A stretch of 51,927 nt of DNA from an uncultured Anaeroplasmataceae bacterium (GTDB lineage Bacteria > Bacillota_I > Bacilli_A > Acholeplasmatales > Anaeroplasmataceae), in NCBI GenBank assembly GCA_947589245.1, contig CANQBD010000011.1, positions 1-51,927 on the forward strand, read 5' to 3'. Position numbers and translations under genes: made by a program. Numbering within the stretch: position 1 is the stretch's first letter; each line of letters begins with the position of its first letter. Below the pieces are notes generated by a model that saw only the letters and a program-made list of their open reading frames with translations, had not been told where the DNA came from and did no database searches. Of this stretch, positions 32,176 through 40,066 are shown piece after piece.

Positions 32176-33812
32176 TGGAAATTAAATCATTACACAAAAG
32201 AGTTCCAGGTAGAAAATTAAGGGTTGCAGCTTATGGTAGAATTTCTAATGATAAAGATTCATTAGAACCTTCCCTTCAGGAACAGATCGCATATTATGTT
32301 GAAGAAATCATATTAAATCCAAATTGGGAATTTGCAGGAGTATTTTATGATGATGGTATCTCTGGTACTTCTATTAAAGAACGCCATGGATTCACTAGAA
32401 TGATTGACTATGCTAAAGCAGGTATGATTGATATTATTTTAGTTAAATCAATATCTAGGTTTGCTAGAAATGTTGTGGACTTACTCGAAGTAAAAAGAGA
32501 GCTTGCTGGACTTGGTATTGAAATATACTTCGAACAGCAAAATATATCATCACTTGATCCAAGCTGCGATTTTGCCCTTACCTTATACGCTCAAATAGCT
32601 GAATCTGAGGCTTTATCAGTATCTAAGAATGTAAAATGGAGGGTGGATAAGAATATGCGTGAAGGTAAATATTATCTACCAGTAAATCAAATGCTAGGTT
32701 ATAGATATAATGATGAAGGTAAAATTGTTATATATGAAGATGAGGCTAAATGGATAAGAGAATGTTTTAAAAGATATGCCCATGGTGAAGGGACGACTTC
32801 TATAGCTAATTGGCTCAATGAATCAGGTTTCAAAACTATTAATGGGAATATTTGGAATGATAATAAGGTTAGAAATCTATTACGAAATGAAAAATATGTA
32901 GGCGATGTACTATTTCAAAAAAGGTATATTGAAAATCCACTAGATCATAAACTATTACACAATCACGGTCAAAGAGATCAATACCTATTCAAAAATGCTC
33001 ACCCTAAAATAATTGATAGAATTACCTTTGATAAGGTACAAAAAATAATGACAGAAAGAGCTAAAAAATTTAAAATCCGTTCATATGAACTTAATACAGT
33101 TGATGATGAACCAAATGCTAAAACAGCCTATGCTTCTTTTATAAAATGTCCATATTGTGGTTCTTATTATCAAAGTAAGGTAAATCATTATAATGGTAAA
33201 GCTACTAGATTTATGATGTGTGCTTCTAACAAAGATAAAAAGCTCTGTGAATCTGAAGCATATAAAGTTCAAGAACTAAATAAAATATTGGCTAAGTTAA
33301 TATCTACTTTAAAAGATGATAAGGATAATTTTAAAAAGTTCTTATATAGTTCTTTCAGATTAGCTGATGAAGATTCTATTAAAAATAAAATTAATGAGCT
33401 CACAAATGAAATTAATTCATTAAGTTTAAAATATAGAACTAACCAAAATTCAGGTAATAAATTTTTAATGATGGCTTCAAATAATTATTTAGAAAAAGCC
33501 ATAAAACTAGCTGAAGAAAAAAATATATTAGTTATGACAATTGCTTCTTCTATGAATACAGATAGAAAAATAAAGAATTATATCAATATCTTAGAGGATC
33601 TACCTACTGATGAAGAGGATATTGAATCATCAAATTTTAAAGAATTATTTTCAAATGCTGTTATAGTAAATCAGAGCCTAATATATTTTATTGTAGGAGG
33701 GCAAGCATCATACATATCAAAAGAGCCAAAACTCTTATACGAATCTGAGCATAAATACATTATTAGAAAAACAACATTTAAAACTAAATATGGAATAATC
33801 ATTAGTAAATAA
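32172..33812 (+). CDS. large serine recombinase (site-specific integrase)
   Basis: This 546-aa protein is a complete large serine recombinase, which integrates and excises mobile DNA. The catalytic domain (residues about 15-160) has AAYGRISNDKDSLEPSLQEQ with the nucleophile Ser, then DDGISGTSIKERHGFTRMI and LVKSISRFARNVVDLL. The recombinase domain (about 170-290) is followed by a zinc ribbon (CPYCGSYY and MMCASN) and a coiled coil. It starts with a good GGAGGTG site that overlaps the end of the defective paralogue. Tandem pairs of such genes occur in SCC-like and other islands. A terminator follows at once, then an att-like dyad, which fits a gene at the end of an element. Confidence 0.9.
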   Translation: MMEIKSLHKRVPGRKLRVAAYGRISNDKDSLEPSLQEQIAYYVEEIILNPNWEFAGVFYDDGISGTSIKERHGFTRMIDYAKAGMIDIILVKSISRFARNVVDLLEVKRELAGLGIEIYFEQQNISSLDPSCDFALTLYAQIAESEALSVSKNVKWRVDKNMREGKYYLPVNQMLGYRYNDEGKIVIYEDEAKWIRECFKRYAHGEGTTSIANWLNESGFKTINGNIWNDNKVRNLLRNEKYVGDVLFQKRYIENPLDHKLLHNHGQRDQYLFKNAHPKIIDRITFDKVQKIMTERAKKFKIRSYELNTVDDEPNAKTAYASFIKCPYCGSYYQSKVNHYNGKATRFMMCASNKDKKLCESEAYKVQELNKILAKLISTLKDDKDNFKKFLYSSFRLADEDSIKNKINELTNEINSLSLKYRTNQNSGNKFLMMASNNYLEKAIKLAEEKNILVMTIASSMNTDRKIKNYINILEDLPTDEEDIESSNFKELFSNAVIVNQSLIYFIVGGQASYISKEPKLLYESEHKYIIRKTTFKTKYGIIISK

Positions 33813-33818
33813 AAAATG

Positions 33819-33855
33819 GCCTTAAGATTCTTAATAATGATTCTTAAGGCTTTTC
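33819..33855 (+). terminator. terminator after the serine recombinase gene
   Basis: GCCTTAAGA (33819-33827) pairs with TCTTAAGGC (33842-33850), followed by TTTTC. It starts 6 bases after the stop codon. Confidence 0.85.
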
Positions 33856-33866
33856 TTATTCTTATT

Positions 33867-33908
33867 TTAGTTCAAGTCCCCCGCGGACAGAGTGCTGGAT
33901 TGAACTAA
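33867..33908. other. candidate recombinase attachment site with tRNA-like core
   Basis: TTAGTTCAA (33867-33875) and TTGAACTAA (33900-33908) form a perfect 9-bp inverted repeat in a 42-bp block, the size of a serine recombinase att site. Inside, TTCAAGTCCCCCGCGGA looks like the TpsiC arm and 3' end of a tRNA without the rest of the molecule. The block lies 55 bases past the recombinase gene. It is GC-rich, unlike its surroundings. Confidence 0.45.
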
Positions 33909-34017
33909 TAAAATAATCAAATTTTATAATATTTTTTTGTTTAAGTATTGTTTAAGATAATTACACTAGAATAATAATAATCTTAAAAATCACCAAAATA
34001 ATGGCTAAATTCTCCTA

Positions 34018-34056
34018 AAAAAGAAAAAATCTCTATTATTTTAAAGAATAATAGAG
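34018..34056 (-). terminator. terminator of the tRNA-Cys gene
   Basis: CTCTATTATT (34031-34040) pairs with AATAATAGAG (34047-34056). On the minus strand it follows the tRNA and is followed by a T-rich run. Confidence 0.8.
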
Positions 34057-34069
34057 AGTATGTTCTTAA

Positions 34070-34143
34070 TGGAGGCCCCGAACAGATTCGAACTGATGAT
34101 CGGGCAGTTGCAGTGCCGTGCCTTACCACTTGGCTACAGGGCC
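34070..34143 (-). tRNA. tRNA-Cys (GCA)
   Basis: The minus strand folds into a complete cloverleaf. The acceptor stem is GGCCCTG with CGGGGCC, the D arm is AGCCAAGTGGTAAGGC, and the anticodon loop CTGCAAC (anticodon GCA) is closed by GGCA/TGCC. The T loop is TTCGAAT. The discriminator is T, followed by an encoded CCA (34070-34072). Its 3' end faces the island, a common target orientation, but I found no direct repeat of the tRNA end at the far side. Confidence 0.93.
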
Positions 34144-34172
34144 ATAAAAAATGACTCTTTCGAACGCTTTTT

Positions 34173-34201
34173 ATTATATCAAAGGGACCTTTCAAAGTCA
34201 A
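34173..34201 (-). promoter_or_regulatory. promoter of tRNA-Cys
   Basis: On the minus strand TTGACT (34196-34201), 17 bases and TATAAT (34173-34178) lie about 30 bases before the tRNA. Confidence 0.85.
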
Positions 34202-34225
34202 ATACTATTCTCTTTTTTTTATTTT

Positions 34226-34267
34226 TTGGCACTCTCATATTGACAGTGCTAATTTTTGGAGTATAAT
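34226..34267 (+). promoter_or_regulatory. CIRCE operator and promoter of clpB
   Basis: TTGGCACTC (34226-34234), 9 bases and CAGTGCTAA (34244-34252) match the CIRCE consensus TTAGCACTC-N9-GAGTGCTAA with two changes. TTGACA (34240-34245), 16 bases and TATAAT (34262-34267) form the promoter, with the operator over the -35. HrcA, encoded at the right end of the window, should repress it. Confidence 0.9.
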
Positions 34268-34313
34268 ATAATTATAGCCAGCATAAAATATTAATCAGAA
34301 AGGTGGTATATTT

Positions 34314-36425
34314 ATGGAACAACAAAATTATAATGATGAAAATGTTTTAGAAAAATATGGCCGTAATGTTGTAGACTTGGCTAGAAAAGGTAAAATTGAT
34401 CCTGTCATTGGGCGCGATGAAGAAATAAGGCGTATTATAAAAATATTATCACGTAAAACTAAAAACAATCCTGTTCTTATTGGTGAACCAGGTGTTGGTA
34501 AAACAGCAATAATTGAAGGCTTGGCTAAAAGGATTGTTGCCAACGATGTTCCATCTTCTCTAAAAGATAAAGAGATATTTGAACTAGATATGGGTGCTTT
34601 GGTAGCTGGTGCTAAATATCGTGGTGAATTTGAGGAACGTCTTAAGGCTGTCTTAAATAAAATAAAAGACTCAGATGGTAATATTATAATGTTTATTGAT
34701 GAAATTCATCTGATCGTTGGAGCTGGTAAAAGTGATGGTGCCCTAGATGCTTCTAACATGTTAAAGCCTATGCTTGCAAGAGGTGAGCTACATTGTATTG
34801 GAGCGACAACTCTAAAAGAATATCGCGAATATATTGAAAAAGATAGTGCTTTAGAAAGACGTTTTCAAAAGGTATTAGTTAGTGAACCATCTGTGCTTGA
34901 TACAATTTCTATCCTACGTGGTATTAAAGAAAGGTTTGAGCTTCATCATGGTGTTACAATAACTGATAACGCCATTGTCGCTGCTTCAACTCTTTCTAAT
35001 CGTTACATAACAGATCGATTTTTGCCTGATAAAGCAATCGATTTAATTGATGAGGCATGTGCTTCATGTCGTTTAGAACTAGACTCTAAACCAACCATTT
35101 TAGACGATATGGATCGTAAAATAGCTCAACTTAAAATTGAACAAATGGCTTTAAAAAAAGAAAATGATCCTACTTCTTTTAAACGTTTAGAAAGTATTAA
35201 TGATGAATTACAAAAGTTAGAAAGTGATGCTAAAGAATTAACTAATAAATGGCAAAACGAAAAAAAGGAACTTCAAAATTTTAAGGATTTAAAAAAGCAA
35301 TTAGATCAAAAACGTTTTGAATTAGATAAATTCTTTAATGAAGGCAATTACAATAAAGTTTCAGAATTAAAATATTCTGTAATCCCTGAACTTGAGCAAA
35401 AAATCAATGATTATCAAAACCGCAATAAAGAAAATCATCTTCTTTCAGAAACTGTTGATGAGGAAGCCATTGCTGAAGTTGTAGCAAAATGGACTAATAT
35501 TCCTATATCTAAATTGATGCAAGGTGAAAAAGAAAAAATCTTACAACTTAGCTCCACATTAAAATCAAGAGTTATAGGACAAGATGAAGCTGTAACTTTA
35601 ATAAGTGATGCAATCATAAGACAAAGAGCTGGCATCAAGGATGAAAATAGGCCAATTGGTTCTTTTCTATTCTTGGGACCTACGGGGGTTGGTAAAACAG
35701 AACTTGCCAAAGCTTTAGCTGAAGCATTATTTGATAGTGAAAATCATATTATAAGAATTGATATGAGTGAATATATGGAAGCTCATAGTGTGGCAAAATT
35801 AATTGGTGCTCCTCCAGGATACATTGGTTATGATGAAGGTGGACAATTGACAGAAAAGGTTAGACGTAATCCTTATTCTATTATACTTTTTGATGAAATT
35901 GAAAAAGCTCATCAAGATGTCTTTAATATTCTTCTTCAAATCCTAGATGATGGTAGATTGTCAGATTCTCAAGGACGAACTGTTGATTTTAAAAATACAA
36001 TTATAATTATGACATCTAATATTGGTAGTACTCTTCTACTTGAAAAAAGCGCTGATCAGGAAAAGAAAATTTCCGATCTATTAAAACAATATTTCAAACC
36101 AGAATTTTTAAATCGAATCGATGAAATAATTACCTTTAACCCTTTGACTAAAGATGTTCAAATTAAAATTGTTACCAAGATGTTAAAAGATTTAGATATG
36201 AGACTATTAGCTCAAGGAATTAATATTACTTTCACCGATAATATTAAAAATTATATTTTAGAACAAAGCTTTAATTATGAATTTGGTGCAAGACCAGTTA
36301 AAAGATATATTCAAAGACATATTGAAACCTTTATTGCTACTAAGATTATTTCCGGTGAAATAAAGCCTTCCTTACAATATGTTTTAGATGCTGTTAATGA
36401 TGAAATTAGATTATTACTTAAATAA
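34314..36425 (+). CDS. clpB: ClpB-type disaggregase lacking the N-terminal domain
   Basis: This 703-aa AAA+ protein is ClpB-like: it should thread aggregated proteins through its hexamer and work with DnaK-DnaJ-GrpE. NBD1 has GEPGVGKT (about 59-66) and FIDEIHL. A long middle domain (about 255-375) contains the ClpB feature [20 protein letters not shown], which ClpC and ClpE lack. NBD2 has [14 protein letters not shown] and [10 protein letters not shown] see no ClpP-docking tripeptide loop. Usual ClpB has about 860 residues; here the Clp_N repeats are absent, and the protein begins just before NBD1, with GGTGG as the ribosome binding site. Short ClpB forms exist elsewhere as internal starts; here it is the only form encoded. 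CIRCE control fits its role in heat shock. Confidence 0.92.
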   Translation: MEQQNYNDENVLEKYGRNVVDLARKGKIDPVIGRDEEIRRIIKILSRKTKNNPVLIGEPGVGKTAIIEGLAKRIVANDVPSSLKDKEIFELDMGALVAGAKYRGEFEERLKAVLNKIKDSDGNIIMFIDEIHLIVGAGKSDGALDASNMLKPMLARGELHCIGATTLKEYREYIEKDSALERRFQKVLVSEPSVLDTISILRGIKERFELHHGVTITDNAIVAASTLSNRYITDRFLPDKAIDLIDEACASCRLELDSKPTILDDMDRKIAQLKIEQMALKKENDPTSFKRLESINDELQKLESDAKELTNKWQNEKKELQNFKDLKKQLDQKRFELDKFFNEGNYNKVSELKYSVIPELEQKINDYQNRNKENHLLSETVDEEAIAEVVAKWTNIPISKLMQGEKEKILQLSSTLKSRVIGQDEAVTLISDAIIRQRAGIKDENRPIGSFLFLGPTGVGKTELAKALAEALFDSENHIIRIDMSEYMEAHSVAKLIGAPPGYIGYDEGGQLTEKVRRNPYSIILFDEIEKAHQDVFNILLQILDDGRLSDSQGRTVDFKNTIIIMTSNIGSTLLLEKSADQEKKISDLLKQYFKPEFLNRIDEIITFNPLTKDVQIKIVTKMLKDLDMRLLAQGINITFTDNIKNYILEQSFNYEFGARPVKRYIQRHIETFIATKIISGEIKPSLQYVLDAVNDEIRLLLK

Positions 36426-36428
36426 TAA

Positions 36429-36459
36429 AAAGAGTTTGGCTAAAAGTCAAACTCTTTTT
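36429..36459 (+). terminator. terminator of clpB
   Basis: AAAGAGTTTG (36429-36438) pairs with CAAACTCTTT (36448-36457), followed by Ts. It lies just after the clpB stop. Confidence 0.88.
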
Positions 36460-36471
36460 CACTAAAGAAAA

Positions 36472-36494
36472 AAGCCTAAATCTAGGCTTTTTTT
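36472..36494. terminator. second terminator, bidirectional
   Basis: AAGCCTA (36472-36478) pairs with TAGGCTT (36483-36489), with T and A runs on the two sides. It can end both the clpB transcript and the leftward gene that stops at 36493. Confidence 0.8.
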
Positions 36495-36786
36495 AATGGA
36501 TAAAATTAGTACCTATACCGAAGAATACTGATAGTAAAGATACAATTACTAATACCCACCAAATAATTCTCCAAACTTTAGTTTGATGCTTTGCAAAATC
36601 ATAAGACACCCAAATTGCTACAACTAATAAAAATAAGCTTGCAATACCTACGCAAAGATTTGCAAAAGGTGCAAATGCATCCCAAAGATAATCTGCTAAA
36701 ATTTTTAATAACCAAGCAACTGCATTTAAAATAATTGCAGCAAAGCCTAAAAGACCAAAAATGCCAGTTCTTCCTGTTTTTGCCAT
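36493..36786 (-). CDS. small membrane protein of unknown function
   Basis: This 97-aa protein is mostly hydrophobic, with three likely membrane segments (about 9-32, 42-64 and 73-92) and a short basic loop (FAKHQTKVWR). No family is recognised. The start has a GGAGGA site a few bases upstream. It lies alone between the terminator after clpB and the ogt gene. Confidence 0.65.
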   Translation of the reverse strand: MAKTGRTGIFGLLGFAAIILNAVAWLLKILADYLWDAFAPFANLCVGIASLFLLVVAIWVSYDFAKHQTKVWRIIWWVLVIVSLLSVFFGIGTNFIH

Positions 36787-36847
36787 AATTAATATTCCTC
36801 CTTCATCATGTAATAATTATATCACTAATCACCAGAAAATCAAAGTA

Positions 36848-37300
36848 TTAATTTTGTTCCAAAAATAACAAATATTCTTTAATATTTAAACCACCTGTAA
36901 AACCAACCATTTTGCCATTAGAGCCTATCACTCTATGACAGGGAATAATCAGTGGTAAAGGATTAGACCCTAAAGCCAACCCTACAGCTCTTGCAGCTTT
37001 TGGTCTACCAATTTCTACCGCAATATCCCTATAGCTTTTAGTTTTTCCATATGGTATTTTAGAGGTGGCTGTAAGAACTTCTTTTTGAAAATCACTAGCA
37101 ATCAATTTATAATCAACATCAAGAAATTTAATATCACCATTTAAAAATTTTTTTATTTTATTTTTAATATCGATTGTCAAAACATTATCTAAATAGGGAC
37201 ATAAATATTTTTTTAAACCAAAACTAATTCTAACTATCTTACTATCTTCAAGAAGAATTGTTATTGGTCCAATAATGGTTTCGAAGGAAAAATACTGCAT
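36848..37300 (-). CDS. ogt: methylated-DNA-protein-cysteine methyltransferase
   Basis: This 150-aa protein repairs O6-alkylguanine by moving the alkyl group to its own cysteine. The active-site motif is PLIIPCHRVIGSNGKM (Cys near residue 119), preceded by the helix-turn-helix region FQKEVLTATSKIPYGKTKSY and the arginine-finger stretch GRPKAARAVGLALGSNP. The N-terminus is an Ogt-type domain. I start at ATG 37300, since GGTGAT precedes it; an upstream in-frame ATG at 37333 has no such site. The carboxypeptidase gene lies upstream on the same strand, with 22 bases between. The symbol could equally be mgt or adaB. Confidence 0.9.
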   Translation of the reverse strand: MQYFSFETIIGPITILLEDSKIVRISFGLKKYLCPYLDNVLTIDIKNKIKKFLNGDIKFLDVDYKLIASDFQKEVLTATSKIPYGKTKSYRDIAVEIGRPKAARAVGLALGSNPLPLIIPCHRVIGSNGKMVGFTGGLNIKEYLLFLEQN

Positions 37301-37322
37301 AAAATCACCACATATATTATAT

Positions 37323-38348
37323 CTAAAAATCAAAAATTATTAAATCTAAATCGAAAGATTCCTTATCATATACTTCAATATTTTTTTTCATAATAAGATT
37401 ATTATTTAAATATACTTCTAAAATAGCATAATCGTGATAAAGCTTAAAAATCAGATTGACATTTTCTTTTTCATGATTTTTTAACGGAATCGTGATGTCT
37501 TCTCTTACATACAAATAATAATTGACATCTAATTTGGTATTATAGACACCTTTCTTAAAAATATTAACAAAGTTATAGTTTGCCGTATTACTTGCTAAAT
37601 TCCTATGATGATTCCAATCATTACTATCATTGATTGTTACAATGATTAAATCTTTATTATCTAATTTATAATTAGAAACTAAAATTCTTCTACTCTTTTT
37701 GGTATAGCCTGTTTTTCCCCAAACAAAAGCATCATCATTCTTGACTAAACGATGCTTGTTTACCCAACTATAATCACTCATGTTCGTTTTGCAAGAATAG
37801 CTGTGAGCTGAAGCTATAGCTTTAAAGATTTCATTTTTAGAAGCATAAGAACTTAGTAATGCCATATCATAAGCTGTAGATAAATTATATTCTCTTTCAT
37901 CTAGGCCTGAGGCATTTTCAAAAATAGAGTTTTTCATACCTATTTTTTTGGCTAATTCATTCATTTGTCTAATAAAAATTTCTGAATTGTTAAAGCTTAA
38001 AGCTGAAGCTGCATCATTAGCACTTCTTAGCATCAAAGCATAAAGTAAATCCTTTCTCGTAAGAACTTCATTTTCTTTTAGATATACCTTAGACCCTACC
38101 TCTAAAGTATCTGTCTTAGTTACTTTGATTTCTTCATTTAGTTGATAATTTTCTATAGCTGTAATAGCTGTCATGATTTTAGCAGTGGAAGCAACTAAAA
38201 ATTGTTTATTTAAATTGTTCCCTTCTAATATACGATTGGTTGTTGATTCCATAACAATATAGCTTGAATCTGTATTAATTATTGCGTTTGCATTTATTGG
38301 AATAAATAGCATAACTAACGCTAGTAGTAAAAGAACTTTTTTCTTCAA
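37323..38348 (-). CDS. D-alanyl-D-alanine carboxypeptidase (DacF/PBP5 type)
   Basis: This protein of about 341 aa is a class C low-molecular-mass penicillin-binding protein, which trims the terminal D-Ala of peptidoglycan stem peptides outside the membrane. It has a signal peptide (VLLLLALVMLFIPINANA). The active-site motifs are STAKIM (SxxK, near 56), SANDAA (SxN, near 111) and KTGYTKKS (KTG, near 212). I start at TTG 38348 (MKKKVLLLL), because AGGTGA precedes it; a GTG at 38357 overlaps that site. The C-terminal anchor of some PBP5 proteins is not obvious, so it may be released or loosely bound. Confidence 0.88.
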   Translation of the reverse strand: MKKKVLLLLALVMLFIPINANAIINTDSSYIVMESTTNRILEGNNLNKQFLVASTAKIMTAITAIENYQLNEEIKVTKTDTLEVGSKVYLKENEVLTRKDLLYALMLRSANDAASALSFNNSEIFIRQMNELAKKIGMKNSIFENASGLDEREYNLSTAYDMALLSSYASKNEIFKAIASAHSYSCKTNMSDYSWVNKHRLVKNDDAFVWGKTGYTKKSRRILVSNYKLDNKDLIIVTINDSNDWNHHRNLASNTANYNFVNIFKKGVYNTKLDVNYYLYVREDITIPLKNHEKENVNLIFKLYHDYAILEVYLNNNLIMKKNIEVYDKESFDLDLIIFDF

Positions 38349-38413
38349 AAAAATCACCTATTAATTTTATGTAATATGTTCAGCAATAAAGACCATAAAA
38401 AATTAATTTTAAC

Positions 38414-38449
38414 TAAAATAAAAGCAATCACCAAATAAAAGTGACTGCT
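38414..38449 (-). terminator. terminator of the Fur-exporter operon
   Basis: AGCAATCAC (38423-38431) pairs with GTGACTGCT (38441-38449) with one mismatch. On the minus strand it is followed by a T-rich run, just after the stop of the 105-aa protein gene. Confidence 0.65.
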
Positions 38450-38453
38450 AGCT

Positions 38454-38771
38454 TTAAATAAATGAAATAATGATTAAAATGATTGTGGCAATAATAACCG
38501 GAACAAACATCAATATTTTAGCTAATAAATCTATTTTTTTTCTTTTATAAGCATCTTCAAAATATTGATAATCCTTATAAAATTCTAAAGATTTAAGATA
38601 CATTAATGCTTTTTTACGGGAAGAATAAAAGATTAAATCCTCAATATAATCAATGCATTTATTTTCATATTCTTTACTATCTTCATAGTCAATTGAACTA
38701 AATAATTTTAAGGCATTTATAAATTGTTTATTATCAAAGGCTTTAACTGCCTCATCATAAATTTCTTTCAT
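38454..38771 (-). CDS. small TPR-like protein with C-terminal membrane anchor
   Basis: This 105-aa protein has helical TPR-like repeats (AVKAFDNKQFINALKLFSSI, then YEDSKEYENKCIDYI) and one hydrophobic segment at the end (IDLLAKILMFVPVIIATIIL), so the repeats should face the cytoplasm. The YxDSxxY pattern is common in small Firmicute proteins with TPR-like helices. It overlaps the exporter stop by 4 bases and so belongs to the Fur-exporter operon. It may be an accessory subunit; nothing more can be said. Confidence 0.6.
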   Translation of the reverse strand: MKEIYDEAVKAFDNKQFINALKLFSSIDYEDSKEYENKCIDYIEDLIFYSSRKKALMYLKSLEFYKDYQYFEDAYKRKKIDLLAKILMFVPVIIATIILIIISFI

Positions 38772-39598
38772 CCTACCAACTCCATTATAAATATTATAGC
38801 ATAACCTATAATTAAAGAGTATAGCATTAATATTCCAATAAGTCCTAAACTTTTGAGCCTTTCTTCTTTAAATTTTAAAAGATATACCATTCCTAAGCCG
38901 GCATTTGCACAAAGACCAGTAACTAAAGCTCCAAATGGTAAACCATTTCTTATAAAAAGTTCACTCATAAGAGCACTTGAAGCACAATTGGGAATTAAAC
39001 CAAAAAAGACTGTCAATAAAGGAGTTATATATTTATTGCTTCTTAAAAAATCTATTAGGATTTCTTCACCAGTATAAAAAATAATAATTTCAAAAAGAAG
39101 GTTAATGATTAAAACATATAAAAATATTTTTAAAGAATGTAACAAAGGATGGATAAGATATTTACTAAGCTTTGATTCTTCATTTTTAGAAGCAGTTGGA
39201 ATATCATCTAATACTTCCTTTTTCTTTAGAAAAAAATCAATTAAAAAGCCAAGACTAAATCCACCAACAAATTTAATGATTAACAAAGGAATAACATAGA
39301 TTAACTTTTCACTACTTGTTAATAAAATTGGTAATGCTTCATCACTACAAGCAAAAAAGACCGCAAGTAATGCCCCTGAAGTAATGATTCTACTTTTATA
39401 AAGATCGGCGGCTACAACCGAGATTCCACATTGAGGAATAAGACCACAAGCAGCACCAATTAAAGATTGATTAGTACGTCTTTTAGCTAAAAAATTAGTT
39501 ATCTTTTCTTCAATTAATGAAAAAACCACAAATATTAATAAGGCAACACCAAAAACCTTTAAACTATCAATAATGGCGTCTAAAATAACGTTAAGCAT
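38768..39598 (-). CDS. predicted 10-TM heavy-metal exporter (ArsP_2-like)
   Basis: This protein of about 276 aa is an integral membrane protein of the putative heavy-metal exporter family (PF11449, ArsP_2). Two inverted halves carry similar motifs: GLIPQCGISVVAADLY with FFACSDEALPILL in the first, and FGLIPNCASSALMSELFI with GLCANAGLGMVYL in the second. The paired Cys and Asn at P-x-C suggest metal binding. I choose ATG 39598, because AAGGAG precedes it and the start then overlaps the end of the Fur-family gene by 8 bases. The upstream in-frame start lies too far inside that gene. Regulation by the adjacent Fur-type protein is likely. The metal is unknown. Confidence 0.75.
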   Translation of the reverse strand: MLNVILDAIIDSLKVFGVALLIFVVFSLIEEKITNFLAKRRTNQSLIGAACGLIPQCGISVVAADLYKSRIITSGALLAVFFACSDEALPILLTSSEKLIYVIPLLIIKFVGGFSLGFLIDFFLKKKEVLDDIPTASKNEESKLSKYLIHPLLHSLKIFLYVLIINLLFEIIIFYTGEEILIDFLRSNKYITPLLTVFFGLIPNCASSALMSELFIRNGLPFGALVTGLCANAGLGMVYLLKFKEERLKSLGLIGILMLYSLIIGYAIIFIMELVG

Positions 39599-39968
39599 TT
39601 TGACACTCCTTACAAAGTCCATAAATTGAAGTGTTAATTTGGTTGATGCTAAATTGATGAGCTAAGAAGATATGACTAATAAATTCATGAGCCTTAACAC
39701 AGTCCAAATGAATAATTTTTTTACATGATTGACAAATCAAATGAAGATGACTACATTGACATAAATATTGATATTCCATATTTTGTTTAAGAGGATTAAA
39801 GATTTTCTTAATCAATTTATTATCCACCATACTTTTTAATTTACGATATATTGTAGCCTTGTTCATCTCATTTTTAAATATTCCAACCAATTCTGTGGCT
39901 GAAAAAGAAGCATCTTTATTTTCACTAAAAAAATTTAACAATCTTTTTTGATGATCTGTTGCATACAT
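39591..39968 (-). CDS. Fur-family metalloregulator
   Basis: This 125-aa cytoplasmic repressor belongs to the Fur/Zur/PerR family. A winged helix-turn-helix (SATELVGIFKNEMNKATIYR, about 20-45) is followed by a dimerisation region with structural zinc Cys pairs (CQCSHLHLICQSC, then CKECQNA at the end). His residues in HLHLIC are likely regulatory metal ligands. I cannot say whether it senses zinc, iron or peroxide. The gene heads an operon with a predicted metal exporter and a small protein. A perfect short dyad between its -10 and start indicates that it controls its own operon. Confidence 0.88.
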   Translation of the reverse strand: MYATDHQKRLLNFFSENKDASFSATELVGIFKNEMNKATIYRKLKSMVDNKLIKKIFNPLKQNMEYQYLCQCSHLHLICQSCKKIIHLDCVKAHEFISHIFLAHQFSINQINTSIYGLCKECQNA

Positions 39969-39982
39969 AATTTCACCTCAAT

Positions 39983-40036
39983 TTGCGATTTAGTCGCAAT
40001 TGTTAATATTATACATATTTTAATAATAAAATCAAG
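39983..40036 (-). promoter_or_regulatory. promoter and operator dyad of the Fur-exporter operon
   Basis: On the minus strand TTGATT (40030-40035), a 16-base spacer and TATAAT (40008-40013) precede TTGCGA (39983-39988) and TCGCAA (39994-39999), a dyad with a 5-base centre. The dyad lies between the -10 and the ribosome binding site, a good place for autorepression. The half-site differs from the usual Fur, Zur and PerR consensus. Confidence 0.55.
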
Positions 40037-40066
40037 GCTTCTAACATAAAATTTGATGGTGATTAT

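Noticed and set aside
34070-34143. tRNA-Cys as the island's attachment site
   Set aside because: The orientation fits, but I found no direct repeat of its 3' end at the left side of the island, so I did not annotate att sites there.
33983-34266. ORFs on both strands over the tRNA-Cys and clpB upstream region
   Set aside because: They overlap a complete tRNA, its terminator, its promoter and the CIRCE operator, and encode no recognisable protein.
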